DNA of 64,000 nt from DATBRG01 sp036560445. GTDB lineage: Bacteria; Pseudomonadota; Gammaproteobacteria; Burkholderiales; Methylophilaceae. The notes under the pieces are model-generated. The model ran no database searches and was not told the DNA's origin. It saw only the letters and a list, made by a program, of their open reading frames with translations. Positions 17,868-26,503 of the stretch are shown piece after piece. Both the position numbers and the translations under genes were made by a program. Numbering within the stretch: position 1 is the stretch's first letter; every line of letters starts with the position of its first letter. The DNA lies in assembly GCA_036560445.1 (NCBI GenBank), contig DATBRG010000036.1, forward strand, positions 34,194 to 98,193, given 5' to 3'.

Positions 17868-18836
17868 ATGAAAACAAGTTTCCTCGAATTTGAGCAACCA
17901 ATCGCCGAACTCGAAGCCAAGATCGAAGAGCTGCGCTATGTGCAGGATGATTCAGCACTGGATATCTCGGAAGAGATAGACCGTCTGCAGCAAAAAAACC
18001 AGAGCATGACCAAGGAAATCTACAGTAAGCTCAATGCTTGGCAGATTTCTCAGGTGGCGCGTCATCCGCAGCGCCCCTATACCCTTGATTATATTCAAGG
18101 CATGTTTACCGATTTTGAAGAGCTGCATGGCGAACGTGCCTTCGCTGACGACCCGGCGATTGTGGGTGGAATTGCCCGCTTTGAAGGCCAGCCTGTGATG
18201 GTGGTTGGTCACCAGAAAGGGCGCGATGTAAAAGAGCGCCAATACCGGAATTTTGGTATGCCACGCCCTGAAGGTTATCGCAAGGCGCTGCGCCTTTACC
18301 GGATGGCAGAGAAATTCGGCTTGCCGATCATTACGCTGATCGATACGCCAGGGGCCTATCCGGGTATTGGCGCTGAAGAGCGTGGCCAATCAGAGGCGAT
18401 TGCGCGCAATCTGTACGTCATGGCAGAGCTGAAAACGCCGATCATTGGTGTCATCATCGGCGAGGGTGGCTCAGGCGGTGCATTGGCGCTTGGTGTTGTT
18501 GATCACCTGATGATGCTGCAGTATTCGACTTATTCGGTCATTTCGCCAGAAGGCTGCGCCTCTATCTTATGGAAAAGTCAGGACAAAGCCTCCGAAGCGG
18601 CTGAGACGCTTGCAATTACAGCTATCCGTCTCAAGACGCTAGGGTTGGTTGATCGTATTGTGGCCGAGCCTATGGGCGGCGCCCACCGTGCCCCGGAAGT
18701 GATGATGCAAACCTTGCGTCGAGCGTTGACTGATGAGTTGCAGCGCCTACAGGTCAAGTCTATTCCTAACTTGCTCGAAGCGCGTTTTGACCGACTGATG
18801 AGTTACGGTAAATATAAAGAAGTCGCGCTGAAATAG
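17868..18836 (+). CDS. accA: Acetyl-CoA carboxylase carboxyltransferase subunit alpha
   Basis: The start at 17868 (AAGG ribosome site, MKTSFLEFEQPIAELEAKI) gives 322 residues, the family length; an upstream in-frame start at 17814 overlaps dnaE and adds unconserved residues. Conserved stretches include QISQVARHPQRPYTLDYI, FADDPAIVGG, PIITLIDTPGAYPGIGAEERGQ, GEGGSGGALALGVVD and SVISPEGCASILWK. With AccD it transfers carboxyl from biotin-AccB to acetyl-CoA, giving malonyl-CoA, the first step of fatty acid synthesis. The dnaE-accA-tilS order is common in proteobacteria. Confidence 0.97.
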   Translation: MKTSFLEFEQPIAELEAKIEELRYVQDDSALDISEEIDRLQQKNQSMTKEIYSKLNAWQISQVARHPQRPYTLDYIQGMFTDFEELHGERAFADDPAIVGGIARFEGQPVMVVGHQKGRDVKERQYRNFGMPRPEGYRKALRLYRMAEKFGLPIITLIDTPGAYPGIGAEERGQSEAIARNLYVMAELKTPIIGVIIGEGGSGGALALGVVDHLMMLQYSTYSVISPEGCASILWKSQDKASEAAETLAITAIRLKTLGLVDRIVAEPMGGAHRAPEVMMQTLRRALTDELQRLQVKSIPNLLEARFDRLMSYGKYKEVALK

Positions 18837-18862
18837 TCGCAGTCATTGAAGACAAAGCCCGC

Positions 18863-20224
18863 TTGCCTAAACAGACTCAACACCGTACGGCGCATGCGGC
18901 CGAGAAACCTCTAACTCATCTAAGGCAGCACTTAGAAGCTTTTCTCCTCCCCATACTACAGCCAAACCAGACTCTGCTACTTGCATTCAGTGGGGGTCTG
19001 GATTCGCGAGTGTTGCTTGAGTTACTTGCATCTCTGCAAAAATCCCTGGGGTTTACTTTACGTGCCATGTACGTACACCATGGCTTGAGCTCGAATGCGG
19101 ATGAGTGGGCCGAATTCTGCCAGACCATCTGCGCAAGTCTGCACGTGCCCTTGTCCATCAGCAAGGTCAAGGTTGCTAATGATAGAGGCACGGGTATCGA
19201 GGCTGCAGCTCGTAGTGTGCGATATCAGGCTTTATATGCTGACCCCGCTGACTATATCGTATTAGCGCATCATGAGGACGATCAGGCCGAAACACTGCTT
19301 CTGCAATTGTTACGCGGTTCTGGTGCCAAGGGGTTATCCGCCATGGCAATGCATGATGAAAATCGCCGATTACTTCGCCCTTTACTGGATATCCCGCGGT
19401 CTGAATTACTGGCGTTTGCCAAACAGAAGAATCTGCACTGGATAGAAGACGAGAGTAATGAAAACCTGAGTTATGACCGCAACTATTGTCGTCATCAGGT
19501 CTTGCCCGTCATTGAGCAACGTTTTCCTGCTGCCAAACAGACATTGGCAAGATCTGCCAGTCACATTGCCGAAGCTTCCTGGCTACTGGATGAGCTGGCA
19601 GAAATTGATGCGCTAAATTATGTCAAGGAAGGCCAGCTCTCTGTGGCAGGGCTAGCCAGCTTGTCAGAGGCAAGGGCGCGAAACTTGTTACGATGGTGGC
19701 TGACTAGTCATCGCCAAAACCTGCCCACAGCGCAGCGGTTACAGGAGATGTTGCGCCAATTATTAAGTGCTAGGAACGATGCAAGCATCAAGATTGCAGT
19801 GGATAGCGCAAATGGTGTGTGGCTACGGCGATACCGCGAATTTGCTTACGTAGAATTCAATGCAATTGATTTGCCTATTGCAATGGTGTGGCAAGGCGAG
19901 GCCGAGTTGCATCTACCTGACCATAGCCGACTGCTTTTCGAGCGTGCAAAAGGTCAGGGCCTGGCTATGGAACGGTTGGGGATCAATAAATTACGAATCT
20001 CGCACAGACTGGGCGGTGAACGCTTCAAACCGGAGCTTAGTAAGCCAACCCGTACCCTCAAGCATCTGTTGCAGGAAGCCAATATCCCACCTTGGCAGCG
20101 TGAACGTTTGCCTCTAGTTTACTCGGATGATGTATTGGCCGTAGTGCCCGGTATTGGCGTCGCCTGGAGTTTACAGGCCGGGCCTGATGAAATTGGGCTG
20201 GTCATTAGCTGGCAGGCCAGCTAA
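18863..20224 (+). CDS. tilS: tRNA(Ile)-lysidine synthetase
   Basis: The 453-residue product has the PP-loop LLLAFSGGLDSRVLLELL near residue 40, YVHHGLS, GIEAAARSVRYQAL, VLAHHEDDQAETLLLQLLRGSGAKGLSAM and WIEDESNENLSYDRNYCRHQVLP, followed by the C-terminal TilS domain (ISHRLGGERFKP, RTLKHLLQEANIPPWQR). The enzyme attaches lysine to C34 of tRNA(Ile)(CAU), which is essential for AUA decoding. The start is TTG at 18863, 26 bases after accA; no ATG precedes the PP-loop and the ribosome site is weak, so the start is moderately certain. Confidence 0.95.
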   Translation: MPKQTQHRTAHAAEKPLTHLRQHLEAFLLPILQPNQTLLLAFSGGLDSRVLLELLASLQKSLGFTLRAMYVHHGLSSNADEWAEFCQTICASLHVPLSISKVKVANDRGTGIEAAARSVRYQALYADPADYIVLAHHEDDQAETLLLQLLRGSGAKGLSAMAMHDENRRLLRPLLDIPRSELLAFAKQKNLHWIEDESNENLSYDRNYCRHQVLPVIEQRFPAAKQTLARSASHIAEASWLLDELAEIDALNYVKEGQLSVAGLASLSEARARNLLRWWLTSHRQNLPTAQRLQEMLRQLLSARNDASIKIAVDSANGVWLRRYREFAYVEFNAIDLPIAMVWQGEAELHLPDHSRLLFERAKGQGLAMERLGINKLRISHRLGGERFKPELSKPTRTLKHLLQEANIPPWQRERLPLVYSDDVLAVVPGIGVAWSLQAGPDEIGLVISWQAS

Positions 20225-20234
20225 GCACGATTAT

Positions 20235-20864
20235 TTACCGGGTGACTTTGCCATCTTTTGTGAGTTCTGGGCTTAGCACTTTCCATACGTTATCCAGCAC
20301 TTGCGCCTGCGCTGCCGCTGTTGGATGTAGTCCGTCATCCTGGGTCAGTTCAGGTTTTCCTGCCACTCCGTCTAGCAGGAAAGGCAGTAGCGGTAACTTA
20401 TAACGTTGGGCTAGCGCGGGATAGCTATCAGTGAATTCATGCGTATAGCGCGGCCCATAGTTTGGTGGAATCATGATGCCTATCAGCATCACGTGGGCCT
20501 TAATTTTCTGGCAGGCTTCAATCATGGTGGCTAGGTTGTGTTGCATCTCGGTGACAGGCAATCCGCGTAAACCATCATTGGCACCTAGTTCTAGTAGAAC
20601 AAAATCAGGTTTATATTGCCTGAGTGTATTGTCCATACGACTTAAGCCGCCACTCGTGGTTTCCCCGCTGATGCTGGCGTTGATCACTTGATGCGTCAAC
20701 CCCTGTTCTTGCAGGCGCTGCTGTAGCAAGTTTACCCAGCCTTGGTCACGAGGGATGCCGTAAGCCGCTGAGAGACTATCGCCATAAACCAGGATAGTAG
20801 GGGCGGCTAAAGCTGAATAACAAAAGCCATTTAGCACCATTATTAACAATAAGCGGAATAACAT
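20235..20864 (-). CDS. tesA: TesA-like periplasmic GDSL esterase/acyl-CoA thioesterase I
   Basis: A signal peptide (about residues 1-21, hydrophobic core ending ALAA) precedes the SGNH hydrolase fold. Block I is LVYGDSLSAAYG with nucleophile Ser near residue 30, block III is ELGANDGLRG, and block V is DGLHPTAAAQ with the catalytic Asp/His. The 209-residue length fits TesA/lysophospholipase L1. It is expected to cleave acyl thioesters and esters in the periplasm. It is convergent with tilS (ten-base gap) and divergent from ybbA with only three bases between start codons, the same neighbour pair as in E. coli. Confidence 0.92.
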   Translation of the reverse strand: MLFRLLLIMVLNGFCYSALAAPTILVYGDSLSAAYGIPRDQGWVNLLQQRLQEQGLTHQVINASISGETTSGGLSRMDNTLRQYKPDFVLLELGANDGLRGLPVTEMQHNLATMIEACQKIKAHVMLIGIMIPPNYGPRYTHEFTDSYPALAQRYKLPLLPFLLDGVAGKPELTQDDGLHPTAAAQAQVLDNVWKVLSPELTKDGKVTR

Positions 20865-20867
20865 TGA

Positions 20868-21560
20868 ATGAGTAGACCTTTAGTTGTTGAAGCGTTGCAA
20901 CTCAATAAGCATATTAGCAGTAGCGAGAACATGCTAACGATATTGTCAGATTTGAACCTGGCCGTCCCAAATGGAGAACGGCTCGCTATCGTTGGTAGTT
21001 CTGGTTCTGGCAAATCGACATTACTCGGCTTACTGGCAGGGTTGGACACCCCAACTAGTGGGAAAGTGCTGATTAACGGCCAGGATATCGGCATGCTTGA
21101 TGAGGATGGGCGTGCAGCTTTGCGTGGCAAAAGCATGGGCTTTGTTTTCCAGTCATTCCAATTGCTGCCATCGCTAACCGCCCTGGAGAATGTCATGTTG
21201 CCGCTGCAACTGGCAGGCAGGGCGGACGCCAATAAGTTAGCACTGGCAGCACTCGCCAGAGTAGGGCTGGAGCAACGAATAACACACTACCCAAGGCAGC
21301 TATCCGGGGGCGAACAACAACGTGTAGCGATTGCTCGTGCTTTTGCACCCAAGCCATCCATCCTGTTTGCTGATGAGCCCACCGGTAATCTGGATGCAGC
21401 TACGGGACAACGCATTATTGAGCTGCTGTTCAGCCTCAATGCTGAGCTGGATACCACGCTGATATTAGTGACGCATGATACCGCCCTTGCCGGCAACTGC
21501 CAGCGAGTACTGCGACTACAAGATGGCCATTTGCATGATAGTGAGATAACTACGCCATGA
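20868..21560 (+). CDS. ybbA: ABC transporter ATP-binding protein YbbA
   Basis: The 230-residue ATPase has Walker A GSSGSGKST (about residue 46), Q-loop FVFQSFQLLPSLTALENVMLP, signature LSGGEQQRVAIARAF, Walker B ILFADEPTGNLD and the H-loop VTHD. It belongs to the LolD/MacB/YbbA branch. It overlaps ybbP (ATGA), its permease partner, and is head to head with tesA. Its promoter must lie within the tesA coding sequence. Confidence 0.9.
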   Translation: MSRPLVVEALQLNKHISSSENMLTILSDLNLAVPNGERLAIVGSSGSGKSTLLGLLAGLDTPTSGKVLINGQDIGMLDEDGRAALRGKSMGFVFQSFQLLPSLTALENVMLPLQLAGRADANKLALAALARVGLEQRITHYPRQLSGGEQQRVAIARAFAPKPSILFADEPTGNLDAATGQRIIELLFSLNAELDTTLILVTHDTALAGNCQRVLRLQDGHLHDSEITTP

Positions 21561-24046
21561 TTGCGATGGCTATCGCGTTGCGTCAGCTACGCAGTCATTG
21601 GGCCTCTGGTGAGGTACGGGTGCTGTTGATGGCATTGATACTGGCTGTTGCCGCTACTACTACGGTAGGTTTCTTTACCGAACGCATAGAATCTGCCCTG
21701 GTTAGGCAGGGTAGCTTGTTGCTGGGGGCAGATGCGGTGTTATCTGCCGACCATGCCTTGCCTGGGAAGTATATTCAGCAAGCACAGCAGCGCGGTTTGC
21801 ACAGCACTAGCACCATGGAATTCCCCAGTATGGTGGTGCAAGGCGAACTTAGTCATCTGGCGGAAATCAAGGCAGTTAGCGCTGGGTTCCCGTTGCGAGG
21901 GGAGTTAACAATCTCCAGTCAGGTGATAGGTGGCGGCATGTTGGCCAAAACTATCCCTTTGCCAGGTACTGTATGGATTGAACCCAGGCTTTCCAGTCTT
22001 CTAGCACTCAAGGTTGGGGATGAGATAGAGGTCGGTGAACGAAAATTGCGGGTCGCTGCCATTCTCCAGCGTGAGCCATCGCGAGGCGGCGATATGTTCA
22101 ACATTGCTCCGCGGTTACTCATGAATGCTGCCGATGTGCCCTCGACCAAACTGATACAGCTTGGTAGTCGCATCAGATATCAGCTGCTGGTTGCAGCAGA
22201 TGCTAAATCCATCGATAGCTACTCAATTTGGGCAAAATCACAACTCGTCAGAGGTGAGCGTTTAGAAGATGTGCGCTCTGCACGCCCCGAGATGAAAAGT
22301 GCATTAGAAAAATCCCAGCAATTCTTGGGCTTGTCTGCCATGGTTAGTGTGATTCTGGCCATGGTAGCAATGTTTCTGGCCAATCTTCCTTATGTGCAAC
22401 GCAGCCTTGATAGTTATGCGTTGATGCGATGCTTCGGAGCCTCTAAGCAGCTCATAACGCAAATCCTCCTGCTCCAGACTATATTGCTGGGACTCGCTGG
22501 GAGCGCACTAGGCTGCTTGCTGGGTCTGGCTGCACAGGCTGGTTTGGCGAAGCTGGCAGGTAAGCTATTTTTAGAGACACTGCCAAACCCAAGCTGGCTA
22601 CCTGCCGCGAGTGGTTTGCTGGTGGGGTTCGTCACAATGCTAGCTGTAATTTGGCCACAATTGTTACGTTTGAGTGATGTGCCGGCCTTGCGAATATTAC
22701 GCCGCGACCTGGGCGACCTGGATATCAGAAGCTGGTTGAGTTATGTACCCGCATTCGCTGTTATGGCTGCACTGGTGATGTGGCAAGCGGGTAATATCCG
22801 GTTGGGCGGCGTTACTTTGATGGCGTTTTTAGGGCTTCTACTAGTTACAGGGTTACTAGTCTATGTGGCTGGTCGGGTTTTACATCGTTTGCCTGAACAT
22901 AATAGTGGTGCATGGAGGCTAGGTCTTGCAAATCTTAAGCGTCGCCCCGGGATGGTTATTGCACAGGTAGTTGGTTTTAGTATGGGCCTGATGGCCTTGA
23001 TGTTGCTGGCTTTTGTGCGCGGAGACCTTATTCAGAGCTGGCAGGCTTCATTGCCGCTTGATGCCCCTAACCGTTTTATCATCAATATCCAACCAAACCA
23101 GATCTCCGGGGTTAAGACATTCTTTACGCAAACCGGGTTAGTGAGTGCAGATGTATTTCCGATGGTACGTGGTCGGCTCGTTGCCGTGAATGGACAACCA
23201 TTGAATGCAGAGAAGTATCTGGATGATAGGGCGCGACGTCTCGCCGAGCGCGAATTCAACCTTTCCTGGGCTGCGAAAATGCAGGCCGACAATCAGGTAT
23301 TAGCTGGCCGCTGGTGGACAGAGCAGGAATACGGCAAGACCATGTTGTCGCTAGAGCAAGGCTTGGCGGATAGTTTGGGCATCAAGCTTGGCGACCAGCT
23401 GACCTATGATATCGCCGGAACTAGGCTAACGCTTGCTGTCACCAGTTTACGAAAAGTACAGTGGGATAGTATGCGGGCTAATTTCTTTGCGGTGGTGCCG
23501 CCGGGAGTTCTTGATGGCTTCCCTGCTAGCTATATCACGAGTTTTCATTTGCCATTGGGGCATGATGAACCGCTTAACCAACTTATTAAAAGCTTCCCTA
23601 ATCTCACCGTCATTGATATCGCTTCGCTCATGGAGCAGGTCCGAGGCATTATGAATAAGATGACGTATGCAGTGGAGTATGTGTTCGGCTTTAGCATGTT
23701 GGCGGGATTGGCGGTGCTTTATGCTGCTTTGGTGGCGACGCGTGAAGAGCGTGTTCGTGAAGCTACATTGTTACGCGTATTGGGCGCATCACGCTTACAA
23801 GTAACGCAAGCCATATTAGCCGAGTTCTTCTGCATAGGCTTGTTGGCGGCAATCGTAGCGACAGTTGCTGCCAGTGCACTTGCTTATTACGTAAGCATTC
23901 ATGTTATTGGTATTAGCTATCGATTTAATCCATCTTCAGCGTTTGTGGCTTTATCCATGAGCAGCTTGTTGGTGCCTGCTGCTGCATGGCTTGGCATAAG
24001 AGGTTTTCTTAATCTGCCGCCAAGGCAGTTGTTACAAAGTATCTAA
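21557..24046 (+). CDS. ybbP: FtsX-family ABC permease YbbP
   Basis: The 829-residue membrane protein has an N-terminal membrane helix (about residues 18-36), a large periplasmic MacB-PCD-like domain, then four-helix FtsX units near residues 260-380 (VSVILAMVAMFLANLPYVQRSLDSYALMRCFGAS) and 700-829 (MLAGLAVLYAALVATREERVREATLLRVLGAS), with extra central helices. The duplicated 'RxLGAS' loops are typical. With YbbA it forms a type VII ABC transporter; such systems work on envelope lipids or lipoproteins, and the tesA link suggests lipid-related function, but the substrate is unknown. Confidence 0.9.
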   Translation: MIAMAIALRQLRSHWASGEVRVLLMALILAVAATTTVGFFTERIESALVRQGSLLLGADAVLSADHALPGKYIQQAQQRGLHSTSTMEFPSMVVQGELSHLAEIKAVSAGFPLRGELTISSQVIGGGMLAKTIPLPGTVWIEPRLSSLLALKVGDEIEVGERKLRVAAILQREPSRGGDMFNIAPRLLMNAADVPSTKLIQLGSRIRYQLLVAADAKSIDSYSIWAKSQLVRGERLEDVRSARPEMKSALEKSQQFLGLSAMVSVILAMVAMFLANLPYVQRSLDSYALMRCFGASKQLITQILLLQTILLGLAGSALGCLLGLAAQAGLAKLAGKLFLETLPNPSWLPAASGLLVGFVTMLAVIWPQLLRLSDVPALRILRRDLGDLDIRSWLSYVPAFAVMAALVMWQAGNIRLGGVTLMAFLGLLLVTGLLVYVAGRVLHRLPEHNSGAWRLGLANLKRRPGMVIAQVVGFSMGLMALMLLAFVRGDLIQSWQASLPLDAPNRFIINIQPNQISGVKTFFTQTGLVSADVFPMVRGRLVAVNGQPLNAEKYLDDRARRLAEREFNLSWAAKMQADNQVLAGRWWTEQEYGKTMLSLEQGLADSLGIKLGDQLTYDIAGTRLTLAVTSLRKVQWDSMRANFFAVVPPGVLDGFPASYITSFHLPLGHDEPLNQLIKSFPNLTVIDIASLMEQVRGIMNKMTYAVEYVFGFSMLAGLAVLYAALVATREERVREATLLRVLGASRLQVTQAILAEFFCIGLLAAIVATVAASALAYYVSIHVIGISYRFNPSSAFVALSMSSLLVPAAAWLGIRGFLNLPPRQLLQSI

Positions 24047-24069
24047 GTGGTTGTAATTAGCCTGTTTAT

Positions 24070-24094
24070 ATGGCTACAGACAGCCATTATTTTT
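24070..24094 (+). terminator. Weak hairpin after ybbP (terminator or upstream activator site)
   Basis: ATGGCT (24070-24075) and AGCCAT (24082-24087) form a 6-bp stem with a six-base loop followed by TATTTTT. It could terminate ybbP, or as a palindrome about 85 bases before the sigma-54-like promoter it could be an activator binding site. Confidence 0.4.
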
Positions 24095-24169
24095 GCGGGT
24101 AAACTTATGTAATGAGATACCTAAGTAAAATAACCATATAAAACAAAAAGATAATAATTTCTTTGTGGC

Positions 24170-24184
24170 TGGCATAGAACTTGA
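24170..24184 (+). promoter_or_regulatory. Sigma-54-like (-24/-12) promoter before the TonB receptor
   Basis: TGGCATA, four bases, then TTGA matches the TGGCAYR-N4-TTGC consensus except for the last C of the -12 element. Predicted transcription start near 24195 would leave a leader of about 37 bases with GGGAGA just before the ATG at 24232. An NtrC-type activator gene lies immediately after the receptor gene, consistent with local control. Confidence 0.4.
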
Positions 24185-24231
24185 GATACAACAAATCACT
24201 TATGCCTTATCACAATGAATCGGGAGATTGA

Positions 24232-26493
24232 ATGTACGGTAAATTAAAAATGCAAAAGAGCCACATGATACTCATGCTGGGCTCAGTTCTGATGCCACAT
24301 CTCGCCTATGCAGAGAATAAGGCTGAGGCATTGGAGACCAGCAAGGTTGAGGTTGTCGGTACGACGCCATTGCCTAGTATAGGCACCCCGATCAATGAGG
24401 TACCGGCTAACGTACAGACCGGTTCAGCCAAGGATATTTCACAACAGAAGTCGCTCGATGTCTCGGAGTTTCTTGATAATAATTTGGGGTCTGTGAATAC
24501 CAGTAACACCGTGGCAAACCCTTACCAAGCTGATGTTTCATTTCGTGGGTTTACCGCATCACCGCTACTAGGTACGCCACAGGGTCTTTCAGTGTTTGTT
24601 GATGGTGTCCGCGTGAATGAGGCATTCGGCGATGTTGTAAATTGGGATTTGATTCCCGCTAATGCGATTGCCAATATTAACCTGATCCCAGGCTCTAACC
24701 CCTTGTTCGGTCTTAATACCCTAGGTGGCGCCTTGTCAGTGCACACCAAGAGCGGGACGGAGTTTCCGGGCGTTTCTGCTACAGCCTATGGCGGCTCCTG
24801 GGGGAGACGCGCATTCGAGTTTGAAACGGGCGGTGCTGACGCTGAGAAAAACCTGGATTACTTCGTTGCGGGTAACTTCTTTAAAGAAGACGGTTGGCGA
24901 GATCACTCCAGCAGTAGGGTAGACCAACTATTCAGCAAGGTCGGCTGGCAGGATGATACCAGTGATCTGGATTTGTCACTGGCGCTGGCAGATACCTTTC
25001 TCGAAGGGACGCAAGCAGTGCCGCGTTCTATGCTGAATAAACCAGAGACGGCTTATACCTACCCCGATTCCATCGGAAACCAGATGGTGATGGTTAACTT
25101 GAAGGGCAGCCATTTCATCACCGATGACAAACTGGTTGCCGGCAATATCTACTATCGCAAGAATCGCACTGATGGCTTCAACAGTAATGCTGATGGACTG
25201 CTTCCAGGTGATGCCGCCAATATTTCGAGCAATACGGATCAGGATGGCTTTGGTGGGACGGCACAATTAACGTTACTGGCGGATATGTTCGGACATAAAA
25301 ACCAGTTCACTACAGGCTTTAGCGCAGATTTTGGCCGCACTGATTTCACCAGTGATTCATTTTTAGCGGATGTGGTCGGCAGGAAAACCGTCACCGAACC
25401 GGGCTTGCCAGCATCTGCTTTTGTCAGGCTGAATGCCCGCAATGACTACTATGGCTTGTATGCAACCGATACTTACTCGTTAGCTGAAAAACTGCATCTG
25501 ACCTTGTCTGGCCGTTATAACGTGGCAAGAATCCGGTTATCGGGATTCAGTCATGATGATACGCTGGTGCCGACTGACTCAAACCTGAGTGGTAACCATA
25601 TCTATAACCGCTTCAATCCGGCTATCGGGCTTAACTTCAACCCAAGTCGGACTCTTGGTTTCTATGGTGGCTATAACGAAGGTACCCGCGCTGCCACCCC
25701 AGTGGAACTATCATGCGCAGATGAAAATAGGCCTTGTGCGTTGCCTAATGCATTCGCTGCCGACCCTGCCTTGAAGCAAGTGATAGCCAAAACCTGGGAG
25801 GGTGGTGCACGTGGTAAATTGAATCAGAATGTTAACTGGAACGTGGGGGTCTACAACACGGAAAGCGATAACGACATACAGTTCATCGCCAGTAATGCTT
25901 CAGGTTTTGGTTTCTTCAAAAATGTTGGTCAGACCCGTCGCCGGGGTATAGAGCTTGGCTTGAATGGTAAGTTTGAACGCTGGAGCCTGGCCGCGAATTA
26001 TGGTTTTGTAGATGCTACTTTCCAATCAAGTTTTCTGGTTGGTTCACCTAGCAATAGCTCTGCTGACGGCGCAGGCAATATCAATGTGTCGAAAGGCGAC
26101 AGAATACCGGGTATTGCCCGTCAGACGCTCAAAATACGTCTAGCATATGATGTCACGCCAGCATGGACGGTTGGTAGTAATGTCGTCGCAGCCGCTGGCC
26201 AGTATGCCCGTGGGGATGAAAACAATCAGGACATAAATGGCAAAGTTCCGGGATACGCGGTAGTCAATCTGGACACGCACTACAGCGTTAACGATAACTG
26301 GAAGCTTTTTGCCAAGGTGAATAACTTGTTTGACAAGAAGTATGCGACCTTTGGCGTGCTCGGGGATAATATTTTCAATGGCGATGCGGCTGAGCAGTTC
26401 CGCTCACCTGCTGCACCTCTCGCTGGCTGGGTAGGTGTGACTTATGAATTTGGTAAACCCAAGGGTAGCGTTGGCAAGACTGATAACGATTAG
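24232..26493 (+). CDS. TonB-dependent outer-membrane receptor
   Basis: The 753-residue protein has a signal peptide ending LAYA (about residue 26), a plug domain (about 35-165: VEVVGTTPL, SVFVDGVRVNEAFGDVVNWDLIPANAIANINLIPG, LGGALSVHTKSG) and a 22-strand barrel. A TonB-box-like stretch (KVEVVGT) lies just after the signal. The second region LFAKVNNLFDKKYATFGVLGD is the late barrel TonB motif. The last strand GVTYEF is followed by 13 polar residues, so the terminal aromatic recognised by the BAM machinery is not at the very end. Substrate is not evident; family members import siderophores, cobalamin, metals or glycans. Confidence 0.88.
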   Translation: MYGKLKMQKSHMILMLGSVLMPHLAYAENKAEALETSKVEVVGTTPLPSIGTPINEVPANVQTGSAKDISQQKSLDVSEFLDNNLGSVNTSNTVANPYQADVSFRGFTASPLLGTPQGLSVFVDGVRVNEAFGDVVNWDLIPANAIANINLIPGSNPLFGLNTLGGALSVHTKSGTEFPGVSATAYGGSWGRRAFEFETGGADAEKNLDYFVAGNFFKEDGWRDHSSSRVDQLFSKVGWQDDTSDLDLSLALADTFLEGTQAVPRSMLNKPETAYTYPDSIGNQMVMVNLKGSHFITDDKLVAGNIYYRKNRTDGFNSNADGLLPGDAANISSNTDQDGFGGTAQLTLLADMFGHKNQFTTGFSADFGRTDFTSDSFLADVVGRKTVTEPGLPASAFVRLNARNDYYGLYATDTYSLAEKLHLTLSGRYNVARIRLSGFSHDDTLVPTDSNLSGNHIYNRFNPAIGLNFNPSRTLGFYGGYNEGTRAATPVELSCADENRPCALPNAFAADPALKQVIAKTWEGGARGKLNQNVNWNVGVYNTESDNDIQFIASNASGFGFFKNVGQTRRRGIELGLNGKFERWSLAANYGFVDATFQSSFLVGSPSNSSADGAGNINVSKGDRIPGIARQTLKIRLAYDVTPAWTVGSNVVAAAGQYARGDENNQDINGKVPGYAVVNLDTHYSVNDNWKLFAKVNNLFDKKYATFGVLGDNIFNGDAAEQFRSPAAPLAGWVGVTYEFGKPKGSVGKTDND

Positions 26494-26503
26494 AGCATGA
26501 CTG

